A DNA stretch of 64,000 bases from Ensifer sp. IC4062 (lineage in GTDB: Bacteria; Pseudomonadota; Alphaproteobacteria; Rhizobiales; Rhizobiaceae), in NCBI RefSeq assembly GCF_020193575.1, contig NZ_JADYVD010000003.1, positions 173,776 through 237,775 of the forward strand, read 5' to 3'. This document shows positions 8,548 to 17,577 of the stretch, one piece after another. The position numbers and the translations under genes are program-made. The notes under the pieces were generated by a model, which saw only the letters and a program-made list of their open reading frames with translations, made no database searches and was not told the origin of the DNA. Within the stretch, counting starts at the first letter, position 1. Each line of letters starts with the position of its first letter.

Positions 8548-9153
8548 ATGTCCACCGCCAACCAGCGTTATCAACTCAAGAAAAGCCTCCCAAACCTGGA
8601 GGTTAGCCTAACGCACACGCAGAACGGCAGGCTTTTGCCAAACCGATCTGAACTGCTGTACAGGCTGCCGTCTGGCGGGGTCGTGGCCGAAATCGGGGCT
8701 GCGTTCGGGGACTTCACGGCGGAAATATTGAACAAGAACAAGCCGAAGCAGCTTCATCTTGTCGATTCGTGGGAAAGTGACCGATACAAACAGGGCCTTG
8801 AGGATATTCGGTCAAAGTTCACGAACGAGCTGGAAGCAGATCGCCTAAAGATCCATCAAGGGTGGTCAACGGTGATGCTGGAGACGTTTGAGGACGGTTT
8901 CTTTGATTGGGTCTACATCGACACCGACCACACATACGACACCACTTGGAATGAATTGCAGATCTGCGAGCGCAAGGTGAAACAAAACGGTCGGATCGCG
9001 GGGCACGATTTCTGCACAGGGAACGTGATTTCCCCGTTCCCCTATGGCGTTATCGAGGCGGTAACCAAGTTTTGCCGAGACTTCGGCTGGCAATACGAAT
9101 ACGTCACCGTTGAGCCGCACGGCCATCTGTCTTTCTGCTTGATGCGGCTCTAA
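8548..9153 (+). CDS. Class I SAM-dependent methyltransferase
   Basis: A 201-residue methyltransferase. Motif I is VVAEIGAAFGDFTAEIL (about residues 46-62), the acidic end of strand 2 is LHLVDSWE, and motif IV-like FFDWVYIDTDHTYD is followed by GRIAGHDF, the layout of the Methyltransf_24 group of small sugar or polyketide methyltransferases. The start at 8548 is supported by GGGAG seven bases upstream. The leader forms a strong hairpin over that site. A terminator-like hairpin follows at 9197. The acceptor is unknown; surface glycan modification is a guess from the nearby glycan genes. Confidence 0.85.
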   Translation: MSTANQRYQLKKSLPNLEVSLTHTQNGRLLPNRSELLYRLPSGGVVAEIGAAFGDFTAEILNKNKPKQLHLVDSWESDRYKQGLEDIRSKFTNELEADRLKIHQGWSTVMLETFEDGFFDWVYIDTDHTYDTTWNELQICERKVKQNGRIAGHDFCTGNVISPFPYGVIEAVTKFCRDFGWQYEYVTVEPHGHLSFCLMRL

Positions 9154-9196
9154 GCCTCTCCTGCGGCATGATCGAGAACCATCCTCGGCACCCAAG

Positions 9197-9220
9197 CCCC
9201 GCCATCGAGCGGGGTTGTTT
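9197..9220 (+). terminator. Rho-independent terminator
   Basis: CCCCGC (9197-9202) pairs with GCGGGG (9209-9214) and is followed by TTGTTT. It lies 44 bases after the methyltransferase stop, and begins the first of the two prophage-derived repeat segments that flank the RTX gene. Confidence 0.65.
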
Positions 9221-9231
9221 AATTGCCCATA

Positions 9232-9305
9232 GGGGAGTCCTTCCTCCAGCAAAAGGTGGACCATAGACAAGACCGTGCCGCCCGGCGCGGCGATCCTGCT
9301 TAACT
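9232..9305 (+). pseudogene. Prophage lysis gene remnant (N-terminal scrap), copy 1
   Basis: The sequence reads IDKTVPPGAAILLNFHP then a stop, matching the first 14 residues of the remnant at 10307 (MDKTVPPGAAILLDF). Its initiating ATG is changed to ATA. It lies directly upstream of the RTX gene and forms, with the copy downstream, a diverged direct repeat of about 100 bases including the terminator hairpin. Confidence 0.55.
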
Positions 9306-9406
9306 TTCATCCGTGAAACGGAAGTCTGGAGATCTGCCGAGTTCCGTAAGGATTGCCGACAACCATAGAATGAGCTATCGCTGCGGCGTCCACAAGAGAG
9401 GGTATC

Positions 9407-10216
9407 ATGGGCGCCAACATCACGATCAATTCAACTTACGATTTCGATTACACCGAACTGAATTTCGGCGAGCTCTACTACGCTGATTCTTATTCCCGCA
9501 GTTCCACGGTTTTTCGGGCGAATTATTACGGCGGAGCTTATGAGGAATACCGCGGAAGTGGCTTTCGGTACAACGCCAGCGGCGTGCCGACGTCCGGCAC
9601 CGTTACGAGCTACATCATTTCTACCAGTGAAGTGAAAGCCACAGCTACTGGCTTCTCAATCGCCGCGACAGAAATTGTTTCGGCGGCCAGCTCCTGGAGC
9701 TATGCCGACGACCGGGCGATCGTCGCCAGGGTACTCACCGGAAGCGACGTGTTCAGCGGCGGCTCTGGTTCCGACAACTTCAACGGCTTCGCCGGCAACG
9801 ACAAGCTGAGTGGGAACTACGGCCGGGACACCCTTGTTGGCGGGCGGGGGAACGACGTCCTGCACGGCGGCCGAGATCAGGACTTTCTGACAGGTGGGTC
9901 CGGAGCCGATACGTTCGTCTATAACTCGGTCAAGGAGTCCCGAGCCAACTATTACGAGCGCGACATTATCTATGGCTTCACCAGCGAGGACAGGATCGAC
10001 CTGTCTGCGATCGACTCAAACAATACGACCCGGACCAACAACACATTCAACTTCATCGGCGAGTTGGAGTTTACCGGCCGTCCCGGGCAGCTCCGCTACG
10101 AGAAGACGCCCTTCGGTACTGAGATTTATGCCGACATCAACGGTGACAAGGTGGCCGACATGTCGATCTATCTCGACACGATCATGACGCTCGACAAAGG
10201 CTTCTTCGTGCTCTGA
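9407..10216 (+). CDS. RTX-type calcium-binding protein, probably secreted by a type I system
   Basis: A 269-residue acidic protein with glycine-aspartate nonapeptide repeats at about residues 112-170 (GGSGSDNF, GFAGNDKL, GGRGNDVL, GGRDQDFL, GGSGADTF), which bind calcium and fold as a beta-roll. It is followed by YERDIIYGFTSEDRIDLSAID, typical of the serralysin-type C-terminal module, and a short hydrophobic end (KGFFVL), as in C-terminal type I secretion signals. There is no N-terminal signal peptide. No protease motif (HEXXH) or other catalytic domain is seen in the first 110 residues, so its action outside the cell is unknown. No type I transporter genes are adjacent. Confidence 0.85.
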   Translation: MGANITINSTYDFDYTELNFGELYYADSYSRSSTVFRANYYGGAYEEYRGSGFRYNASGVPTSGTVTSYIISTSEVKATATGFSIAATEIVSAASSWSYADDRAIVARVLTGSDVFSGGSGSDNFNGFAGNDKLSGNYGRDTLVGGRGNDVLHGGRDQDFLTGGSGADTFVYNSVKESRANYYERDIIYGFTSEDRIDLSAIDSNNTTRTNNTFNFIGELEFTGRPGQLRYEKTPFGTEIYADINGDKVADMSIYLDTIMTLDKGFFVL

Positions 10217-10237
10217 GAACGCGGACAGCGCGAGCAG

Positions 10238-10260
10238 CACCCCAATTCGGCGGGGTTTTT
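10238..10260 (+). terminator. Rho-independent terminator after the RTX gene
   Basis: An ACCCC/GGGGT stem with an eight-base loop is followed by a run of six T. It matches in position the CCCCGC/GCGGGG terminator at 9197 and belongs to the second copy of the flanking repeat. Confidence 0.65.
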
Positions 10261-10306
10261 TATTGCCCATAGAGTTAGACCGTATCCTCCAACCACAAGG
10301 CAACGC

Positions 10307-10592
10307 ATGGACAAAACCGTGCCTCCCGGTGCGGCGATCCTGCTTGACTTCAAGTCTGATCCCACAGCCCCCGCCATGACCTATAAGCTGCCACTTGAAT
10401 GGCTTCAGCCGGTGAAGATGTCGCGCATCATCGGGCATTGGTCCGCCGGCTTATCGGGCCTCCGAGCTCGACAAGGAGCACTATCACTTCATCATCAAAG
10501 GGTCTGGCAACGTCGTCCGCGGCGACCACACCGTCGCCGATAACGTGAGCACTTCAGACGACGACTATGCGGCCCATACCGGGAGCGGCATG
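10307..10592 (+). pseudogene. Prophage N-acetylmuramoyl-L-alanine amidase remnant, frameshifted, copy 2
   Basis: Starts MDKTVPPGAAILLDF and continues to KMSRIIGHWSAG, the beta strand and first zinc histidine of Amidase_2/T7-lysozyme-like endolysins. An extra T at about 10450 then shifts the frame; removing it restores YRASELDKEHYHFII, VVRGDHTVADNVST and DDDYAAHTGSG, the continuation of that domain. The part between the first 15 residues and the amidase domain is also much shorter than expected, and the C-terminus is lost. It is therefore a dead lysis gene from a former prophage. Confidence 0.7.
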
Positions 10593-10835
10593 GCCCCCGC
10601 TTCTTTATCTGAGCAGCAAAGTTCTCCCGCGCCAGTTGCTCGCCAAGCAGCCGGGCAAGCCGTACGAGGCGGATCCGGGTTGCCGCGCGGCGTGAAGCTC
10701 AGTTGCGGCTCGTCCGGCAGCATCGCTGCGAGCAACTCTTTGCGCTCGCGTCGCGTAATTACTCTTTTGGCTTTGCGCGCTTCCGAGGTGATACCCGGTA
10801 GGACTCATGCGGGGCCGTCGCTCCCCTGCGTCTTG

Positions 10836-11230
10836 TCGCCGCTCCGACCTACCTCGAGCGGGTTGGTGCGCCTCAGTCGATCGAGAGCCTGACAAACCAT
10901 CAGTGCTTGCCTTTCGTCATGCCGAGTACCGGCCGCTGCTCGCCATGGCTGTTCCGCGTCGACAGCCGTGGAGTCGATTGGACTTCGCCTGGACGCTTTC
11001 GGGTGTTTGACGACTTTCTGGGCGTCATGTCGCTTGCGGAAAGCGGTCTGGGGATCTGCCAGACCTACGAATTCATCCGTGCGCGATCGCATCGAGCAGG
11101 GGCGTTTGGTCGAGGTCCTGGATCACACACGCGGACGGACACGTCCATCATCTTCGCTCCGCATCGGCGGCTCTCGCCTGCGACGCGGGCACTCATCGAC
11201 TACCTCACCCGCCTTGCGTCAAACGTTTGA
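10836..11230 (+). pseudogene. LysR-family regulator C-terminal remnant
   Basis: One frame gives YLERVGAPQSIESL, CLPFVMPSTGR, PWLFR, then FRVFDDFLGVMSLAESGLGICQTYEFIR; after two frameshifts near 11090-11140 it resumes as RIEQGRLVEVL and FAPHRRLSPATRALIDYL. These are the effector-binding domain landmarks of LysR-type regulators. The DNA-binding N-terminus is missing. It meets a second LysR remnant tail to tail at about 11225. Confidence 0.7.
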
Positions 11231-11500
11231 GCCCGACTCAGGACGAATCCGTGCCGCAGAAGCGATAATATGATCCCGCACATAAGCAATCCGGGGATGG
11301 CGCGAGGCGCCTTTGTTCCAAGCGAGATACAGAAGGTTTTGCGGACTTGGCCGTATGGTAGGTAGCTCGACCATTCGACCGCGGCCAGATGGTCGGCAGC
11401 GAGATAGTCTGGAAGGACCGACCATCCCGCTCCTGCCGCAACCGCATTTGCAAGCAGTCGTGGATCCGGCGCAGTAATCACCGCTGATACGCTGGCGTCT
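11219..11500 (-). pseudogene. LysR-family regulator C-terminal remnant, opposite strand
   Basis: Minus-strand reading gives APDPRLLANAVAAGAGWSVLPDYL, then after a frameshift near 11335 LLYLAWNKGASRHPRIAYVRD. These are the last 90 or so residues of a LysR effector domain of a different subgroup from the remnant at 10836. The helix-turn-helix part is absent, so it cannot work as a regulator. Confidence 0.65.
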
Positions 11501-11529
11501 CACCAAACACCTTCTCAAGTTGAGGTTCT

Positions 11530-14500
11530 CTACCTAAATATCTGATTAAACAGGCTCTCCATTGCGCCGCTCGCTTCCTGGTCGAACTGTTCTGCACCTT
11601 GTTTTGGTTGCTCATTTGCCGCCTCGGCCGGGGTAGGCTCCTGGCCGGCCTGCTGTGCCGGAACTGCCTGATCGCCCTTTACCGCGTCGCCGGCAATGAT
11701 CTCTTCGATCGAAGGCTCGTTATCTTCTTCTTTCAGTATCTTTTCTGCGGTGCCGCGGACGAGGTCTTTTACCGATCCGCCGGTTGCATCTTTGGAGAGG
11801 AGGTCGTCAATCCGCAGCTTGTCAGTTGGAAGTCCGATTTTCTTCAGTGTCGCCAAGGCGGCGCCAGGATCCTTCAACAATCCGGCGAGATCAGGATAGA
11901 TCCGCGGGTTGGCAAAGCTCCCCTCGACGACGACCGGAACCCCGACGCCATCGGTCGATATCTCGGTTCCCTGTCCTTCCAGCGAGGCGACAACCCGGGG
12001 ATCGAGACGAAATTTCAGGGAGCTCTCCGCCAGGTTGGCGGTGCCTTTCCCGGTCATGCGGACCAACGGGCCGACAAGCTTGATATCGTCGGTTTGCGCG
12101 ACACCATTCTCAATGGCAAAGGACGCGCCCAGTTCGGTGAACGCGGTCGCGTTGTTCTCGTCCTGTTTGAAACCCGAAGACATCAGGGCGACGAGATTGT
12201 TGTAGACCTCGGCGATATCGAGGCCGCGAACGGCGCCATCCGAGAAGCGGACATTCGCGGTCCCATGCAACGAGTTTGCGAGCGCCTTGGTCGTCCCGCC
12301 CGCGCCCGCAATGTCGAACTTCGCCTGCAACGCACCCTCGAGATGCCTGAAGCCTGCCATGTCGGTCAGAAGCGGCGCGGCAGAGGCCCCCGAAATGGAC
12401 GCCTGCAAGGCAATCGAAGGTTCCGACTGGGAGCCATCGGCCTTCAGGCTTGCAGCGACCTGGCCGCCGTAAAACGGACTTTCGGGAAGGGCGATGCTTG
12501 CGACACCATCGGAGACGATAAGGCTCGTTGCAACCGGTCCGGCGAAGACGCGACCGTAACCGAGTTTTTTCGCGCTCACCTTGATCGATGCATCGATCGA
12601 TTGGAGCGCAGAGAAATCCAGTGGAACGTCGGGGCTTGTCTTGTCTCCCTTCGCTTTTTTCGCTTTCGCTTCAGGAGCAGGCGAGTTTGCGCCGGCAAGG
12701 CGCGCAAAATCCAGCTCCTCAAAGCTGAGTGCGCTCGTTATCTTCAGTGGCACCGTGAACTGGACAGACCCGTTCCCGCTCCCTTGCACGCCGTTGACCG
12801 ACAGGATGGCGCGCTCGAATGAAACGCCTGTTGGGCTTACGCCGACATCACCTTTGAACGCAAGCGGGCCGACGCTCTCTGCCCCGCTCCGTCCAAGCCA
12901 GGCAAGGAACGCATCAAGATCATCGGTTGAAAAATCGAGCTTTCCAACATACCGGGCCGGAAGCGCAGCCTTGCCATCCATAGCCAAGAATGCGTCCGGC
13001 ATGCGCATCCGAAGCTTGAGGGGGATGTCAGTTGTGCCGGGACTTTTCTTCAGAAGCAGATCCCGGACGGGGATTTGCAGTTCGACGGCGATGGGCTTGT
13101 CCCGCCAATGCAAGCTGCCCGACAGGTGCACCGGCTTTGTGAGATCCTCGATCCTGATCGCAAGCTTCTTTGCCTTCACCTCACGCATGCTTTCGTCAGC
13201 TATATCAGGCGCAATAAACGTCGCGTCGCGCATACCAATATTGCCAGTCAGATTCACTGTTTCCCGCAGGGCATCTTCACTAAGGCCGCGAAAGGCAAAG
13301 GCGGTATCTATCATCAGGGCACCGGACAGTGGGACCGATTGCCCCATCAACGATGTCAGTTTGCCGATGTCGAGCCCGGTGCTGGATATGTGACCCTGAA
13401 AGGTCGGCTCGTCATCGTGAACGTCAGTGCTGACATTGGCGGCAATGCTGCCCGCATCAATGCCCAAGTGCTCGAGTCGTGCAGAAAGCTCTCCATCTTT
13501 GAGCTTCGCGACCAGCGAGACGTCGGAGGCCGAGACGTCGCCAAGAGTCAAGGTGCCCACGTGAACGCTCATGTCGCTGTCGAACTCAGCCAGAAATCGC
13601 AGGCTTGCGGGGGAGGCGGGGTCTGTTGACCCTGCCTTCAATTGCGAAGAACCCGACGTGGCCTCGACAAATGGGCTCAAATCCAACTGGTCAGCATCGA
13701 GGTCAGCGAGAATCCGGGGCCGCTTGCCTGGTATGAAGAGCGCGTCCAGGCTAAACGCCTGTTCGCCGGCACGCAATTTGCCGCCGCGGATCTGATAGCT
13801 GCCATTGGCATTGAGGGCCACTTGCCCGACTGCCTCGAAATCCGCGAAACCGGATGCAGGCACGGGATCTGCTTGCAGCGAGGCGGTCAAGTCGGTTGGC
13901 CGGCGTTGAAGCAGTGACCGCAACGAGGAGATGGTGAGGGTGGTCTCGTAGCGTCGCTCCTCCATTCGGGCGCTCGCCGAAAGAGATAGCTCATCATCGA
14001 CGCTCGGCGCCGAAAGCGAAAGGTCGACATCGGTCAAGGTCTGCTCGGGGTCTGCTGCGTCTTTCCGTATCAGCGTACCGCCGGCGATCGAGATTGAATC
14101 GATCGCGCTTCGTTCGAGGAAAGTGGCAAGGGCCGCAAGTGGGTCGCCTTGTTCGGCCTGATCGTTGCCGCCAGCCTGCTTCGTCGATGTGCTACGTGCG
14201 CCTTCATTGAGCACGATCACCGGTCGATCCATCTTGATCTCTTTTATATGCAGGCGATCCGACCATAGGGATGACAGCGTCACAGAGCCTGCCACCTCGC
14301 CGAATTCAGCTGTGATGCCCTGCGTTTCCGCGGAAAGCGCGACATCTTCCGCAAAAACCGCGAGATGGGGGAAGGCAGAAAGTCTGACAGGACCATTAAG
14401 CGAAATTGAACTGCCCGTCGCAGCAGATAGCTGCCTGCCGAGTTCGCCGCGAATCCAGTCGCTTGAAACGAGGCTTGGCAAGACGACGATGGAAGCGACA

Positions 14501-14544
14501 GCAAGCGCACTGAGCGCCAGAAGACATAGAAAGAAGCGCTTCAT
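11530..14544 (-). CDS. AsmA-family protein
   Basis: A 1004-residue envelope protein. It opens with KRFFLCLLALSALAVASIVVLPSLV, one signal anchor, then WIRGELGRQLSAATGSSISLNGPVRLSAFPHLAVFAEDV, the classic AsmA N-terminal module; the rest is long, beta-strand rich and low in cysteine, as in the bridge-like phospholipid carriers TamB/AsmA/YhdP. The C-terminal third contains the AsmA_2-like segment around VRMTGKGTANLAESSLKFRLDP. The ATG at 14544 is preferred over an upstream TTG (14607) because GGAGGG lies just before it. Part of this gene (13757-14425) is copied at 38322-38989. It likely links inner and outer membranes; cargo unknown. Confidence 0.87.
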   Translation of the reverse strand: MKRFFLCLLALSALAVASIVVLPSLVSSDWIRGELGRQLSAATGSSISLNGPVRLSAFPHLAVFAEDVALSAETQGITAEFGEVAGSVTLSSLWSDRLHIKEIKMDRPVIVLNEGARSTSTKQAGGNDQAEQGDPLAALATFLERSAIDSISIAGGTLIRKDAADPEQTLTDVDLSLSAPSVDDELSLSASARMEERRYETTLTISSLRSLLQRRPTDLTASLQADPVPASGFADFEAVGQVALNANGSYQIRGGKLRAGEQAFSLDALFIPGKRPRILADLDADQLDLSPFVEATSGSSQLKAGSTDPASPASLRFLAEFDSDMSVHVGTLTLGDVSASDVSLVAKLKDGELSARLEHLGIDAGSIAANVSTDVHDDEPTFQGHISSTGLDIGKLTSLMGQSVPLSGALMIDTAFAFRGLSEDALRETVNLTGNIGMRDATFIAPDIADESMREVKAKKLAIRIEDLTKPVHLSGSLHWRDKPIAVELQIPVRDLLLKKSPGTTDIPLKLRMRMPDAFLAMDGKAALPARYVGKLDFSTDDLDAFLAWLGRSGAESVGPLAFKGDVGVSPTGVSFERAILSVNGVQGSGNGSVQFTVPLKITSALSFEELDFARLAGANSPAPEAKAKKAKGDKTSPDVPLDFSALQSIDASIKVSAKKLGYGRVFAGPVATSLIVSDGVASIALPESPFYGGQVAASLKADGSQSEPSIALQASISGASAAPLLTDMAGFRHLEGALQAKFDIAGAGGTTKALANSLHGTANVRFSDGAVRGLDIAEVYNNLVALMSSGFKQDENNATAFTELGASFAIENGVAQTDDIKLVGPLVRMTGKGTANLAESSLKFRLDPRVVASLEGQGTEISTDGVGVPVVVEGSFANPRIYPDLAGLLKDPGAALATLKKIGLPTDKLRIDDLLSKDATGGSVKDLVRGTAEKILKEEDNEPSIEEIIAGDAVKGDQAVPAQQAGQEPTPAEAANEQPKQGAEQFDQEASGAMESLFNQIFR
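13757..14425. repeat. Segmental duplication, copy A, AsmA part
   Basis: Nearly identical, in the same orientation, to 38322-38989. The copy here is intact coding sequence of the AsmA-family gene; the other lacks one base and is frameshifted. Confidence 0.9.
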
Positions 14545-14865
14545 GTACCCTCCGTCTTTAAAAAGCGGCTGATTCGCTATCGTTTTCCAGAAGGTGCTCT
14601 TTTGCAAATGTTGCGTCGAGCGTGAGCTACTCCGGCAAGGATTTGTCGCGCCGGTAAAAGCCCCTTGGTCTCTCGGTCAACGCTGGCGTCGAGGCGGCGC
14701 CTCGTGCGCTGGCGAAGACAGCAACCCGTCGCGACTTTCCCTCAGTTCAGATGCGAGAAGTCCATGTCAAATCTGTTGTCTGGGAGACGATAGATAAGGA
14801 CCTGTCGGCGTTACCGGTCAGGATATCGAGCCTGACAACTTGTGTGTAATCGTCATCGTCGAACT
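14545..14865. other. Spacer between the AsmA gene and the beta-helix remnant
   Basis: Upstream region of the AsmA-family gene. No convincing gene, hairpin or promoter was seen apart from the GGAGGG ribosome binding site next to 14544. Confidence 0.4.
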
Positions 14866-16045
14866 ATGGCAACGTTGCGACCCACAGCATTCGTCGGATC
14901 GTCGTTCCCTCTTTCGGGTCGCCTTGCAGTTTGTTGGCACGGACGACGTTGTGCCAAGCGAAGTCCAAGTTGCTTGCGCTGCTGCCAAAAGGAGGCGGGG
15001 TCCTTGAAGCAATAATTGCGCTTGCCGTCGCGTGAGTTCAGCCAGACGGCGGGCTTTAGGAAGTACGGCGAGCGATAGCGAACGTATTGCCGATGATCTG
15101 ATTGTATTGCGGTTCCTAGTGTCGGATAACGCCGCCCTCACCACAATTTCGGTATACGTAAATGCCGCCATTTGCGGGCTGCTCGAAGACATTGTTGGTG
15201 ATCCTGTTGCGGGCTGAACCGTCGATGGCAATCAACTCGCGTTTCTCGGTAGCGATCATGAACAGGTTGTTGCTGATGCTGTTGTTGGCGGACTCGGCGT
15301 CAAGGTAGACTGCGACGGACGTCGACGTGCCATCGATCCTGGAGTCGACCAACGCTGCCCCCGTTACGCCAGGGCCAACGTAAAAAGGAATTCCGCCGGG
15401 CGCATCGAAGGCTATTTTTTCAATACGCACGTCCTTCGGGGCGGATGCTTGAGCGAATGCCGTGTGATGGGCGTTGTGGGACGACAGTCTCATTGCCTCA
15501 CCGTTGGCGTTTTCACCAAGTCCATAAACGCGAACGAATCCCTTGATCTTGCAATTGCGCACCGTCACGCCAGAAGGCGCGTCCCAAGTCCCAGAACCGG
15601 TTGTTCTAGATCGAACGACGATCACGGTTTTTTCTTTTCGGGAGCGCCCCGCGCTTACGTCGGGTGTCGCTCCGTTGCAGTCCAGCACCGATCCGGAAGC
15701 GCCGCTTCCTTCGAAGACAAGTGGGTGAGTGATAACATTCGCGGAGGACAAACGGATGCTGCAAGTCGAGGAAATGGGCTCAGAGCCGGGCGCTAAGAGC
15801 GAGGTGACGATGGCCTCGCCGCAGCGCGGCTTTGCAATACGGCTCAGAGCAACCAACGCGTTTGGAGCGTCCGGTTGAGCCGACCGCATGGACGGTCCTT
15901 GGGAGCGGTTTTCTGCCTCGGGGGGTTGCGAAGGACCTCCAACACCGATCCGTCCGCAGCTGTGGAAAGTTCGCTTTGGCAGAGGATACGGCTGATTGCG
16001 GCCAACGCTGGTATCAGCTTCTGATGCATTCCGAGTTCCAATCAA
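14866..16045 (-). pseudogene. Right-handed parallel beta-helix protein, 3' part frameshifted
   Basis: The first open part (16045 to 15116) has beta-helix repeats: GVTVRNCKIKGFVRVYG, NSISNNLFMIATEKRE, NRITNNVFEQPANGGIYVYRNCGEGG, each with the N-x-I-x-x-N pattern of pectate-lyase-like or periplasmic copper-binding (NosD-type) folds. It stops in frame at 15116, yet the same frame goes on with EPQYNQIIGNTFAIARR and, after further shifts, DFAWHNVVRANKLQGD, the expected next coils. The likely translation start is ATG at about 15889 (MRSAQPD) rather than 16045. A secreted polysaccharide-binding or lyase role is possible for the intact ancestor. Confidence 0.6.
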
Positions 16046-16465
16046 TGCTGCGGCGGTTAAGTTCTGTGGACGCGCAGGCGAACGAACCGGAGTGCAGGTT
16101 CATCGTCCTGAAACGCGACAAAAACTGGAGCATGCAGACGCTGCTGCACAGATCTGCGAAACCGTAGGCCAGCCGCCGCTATACCTTTGGCCGGTCATCC
16201 GGATTTGCCGTGACTACCGCATGTTCCCCAATCGTAGCGATTTAAGGACAAAAAAATACAGTAATTCAAAGTGCTACAGCGTTCCTTTGCGCGTCTGATA
16301 AGCCGCGCGGCGCTGTAGTGCCTCGGACGAGGCTGCGAAGACAGCATCAAGACGGTCCACCGGCGGCCACAGCTGACCGGTCCTTCGATTGTCGAAATGC
16401 ACGGCGCGAGCCGATTCCGCACGACGCTCGCCGTCGATTGCGGCGGTCGAGCGCGATCGAGCGAA

Positions 16466-16876
16466 TCAAGCTGACTTGTTTTCTTCACTTTCACCCGCGG
16501 AATGCGGGGTCGGAGCGGATTTTCTGGTGGTATCAAGGCTGCGGAGTTTCTCGAGGATGTCCGGCGCGATCTCGAATTGCCGCGCCTTGCCACGGCCCAT
16601 CGAGTTCTTCACAAACGTCTCCGTCAGCAGCCCGCGCTTGACCAAGGGATCAATGGTTTCTGTCACGCCGGTGCGCGTTAGCCCGGTATTTTCTATGATA
16701 TTTGAAAGAGTTAGTCGCTGATGACCCTGGTTCATGATGTATAGCACGCTCATCATGCCGATCTGCTTCAGGCGCGACTGAGGGGTCTCGTCTTCCTGCG
16801 GATTGTCGAAGATTTCATGGAAGATGAAGGCCGAGAAGGCAAGGCTGTGCCACTGAAGGTGAAGCGCTCTTGTCAT
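16466..16876 (-). CDS. Winged-helix (MarR-like) transcriptional regulator, copy A; possible RctA-type repressor
   Basis: A 136-residue DNA-binding protein. The winged helix spans LTLSNIIENTGLTRTGVTETIDPLVKRGLLTE at about residues 56-87, with a basic KNSMGRGKARQFEIAPDILEKL wing and following helix; the MRRG-like N-terminal half is helical (EIFDNPQEDETPQSRLKQIGMMSVLYIM). It differs by only a few residues from the protein at 39484-39894, which is divergent from the virB operon. That position resembles RctA, the repressor of virB and conjugative transfer on rhizobial symbiotic plasmids; assignment to RctA is my inference. Here its divergent partner is decayed, so copy A may act in trans on the intact virB promoter. 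Confidence 0.8.
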   Translation of the reverse strand: MTRALHLQWHSLAFSAFIFHEIFDNPQEDETPQSRLKQIGMMSVLYIMNQGHQRLTLSNIIENTGLTRTGVTETIDPLVKRGLLTETFVKNSMGRGKARQFEIAPDILEKLRSLDTTRKSAPTPHSAGESEENKSA

Positions 16877-16972
16877 TTATTTAACTGCGTAATATAAGGT
16901 AGTAAATTGGATGCGCGACGAGGGCGATGGTCGGGACATCGCGCCGTATAGCGATCACGAGGGGTCGTCTTC

Positions 16973-17265
16973 ATGAAAAACCTTCTCGCCGTTCTGGCTC
17001 TGTTGAATGCCTCGTCATCATTTCAGGGAGTAATGTCCGCGCCAATGATTGGGGATGCCGGGTTGTCCTATGCCTTTCCAATCCCGGCGGTCCGACGCAA
17101 ATCAAGGAATGCCGCCCTCCAAGCCAGAAGCTGTGGCGGGAGCTTGCTATGCAGCGGCGTTGGCTTCCATGCGTCACGGCCGGGCTACGAGCCCTATTAT
17201 TGCGACGACGGCTTCAAACTGACGACGCGATACGGCGATCGGGGACGGGAGGCACGCTGTGTCTC
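16973..17265 (+). pseudogene. Decayed copy of the first gene of the virB operon
   Basis: Begins MKNLLAVLALLNASSS exactly like the gene at 39991, with the same GAGGGG ribosome binding site. A 7-base deletion then shifts the frame, and an about 20-base deletion follows near 17150. Codons of the intact copy (DWGCRVVLCLSNPGGPTQ, PGYEPYYCDDGF) can still be read in another frame. No virB genes follow; ISNCY remnants do. Confidence 0.85.
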
Positions 17266-17319
17266 GGTGACGCTGTCAATCGGCACTGAACTTTGACCCC
17301 CGTATCAGCATCCAACATT

Positions 17320-17577
17320 TGCATGCCGGTTCACAGCCAGTTCCTGATAACTCAGTTGCCGGTATTGCTTCAGCAGCGCGCAGCGCAAGACCGCCTCAGC
17401 AGGCAGGCCTTGGCGTCCAGTTGCCTTGACGCCATGCCGGCACAGCTCTCGCGCCACCAAGCCATGTAGATCGCGATGCGCGTCCAGCCACTGCGACATC
17501 GCCTCCAGCTCACGACCGATCTCGTGCTCGGCGAAAAGATCGAATATGCTGCCCTGGACGGTGCGTTCTTGGCGCAT
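17320..17577 (-). pseudogene. ISNCY-type transposase, N-terminal fragment
   Basis: Starts MRQERTVQGSIFDLFAEHEIG at 17577 and continues through WLDAHRDLHGLV, GVKATGRQGLPAEAVLRCALLKQYRQLSYQELA, the N-terminal region of ISNCY-group transposases. Homology stops at about residue 80, where the rhizobial sequence changes and the frame ends at 17305. The catalytic domain is missing. Confidence 0.75.

Larger units (their letters stand above)
16186..17265. repeat. Segmental duplication, copy A, regulator part
   Basis: Matches 39210-40310 in the same orientation at high identity, covering the winged-helix regulator, the divergent promoter region and the start of the T4SS-associated gene. This copy has lost 7 bases near 17020 and about 20 bases near 17150 relative to the other. 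Confidence 0.9.

Noticed and set aside
11599..12822. Long plus-strand frame (407 residues) opposite the AsmA gene
   Set aside because: Shadow of the AsmA-family coding sequence; no start signal, low-complexity charged composition.
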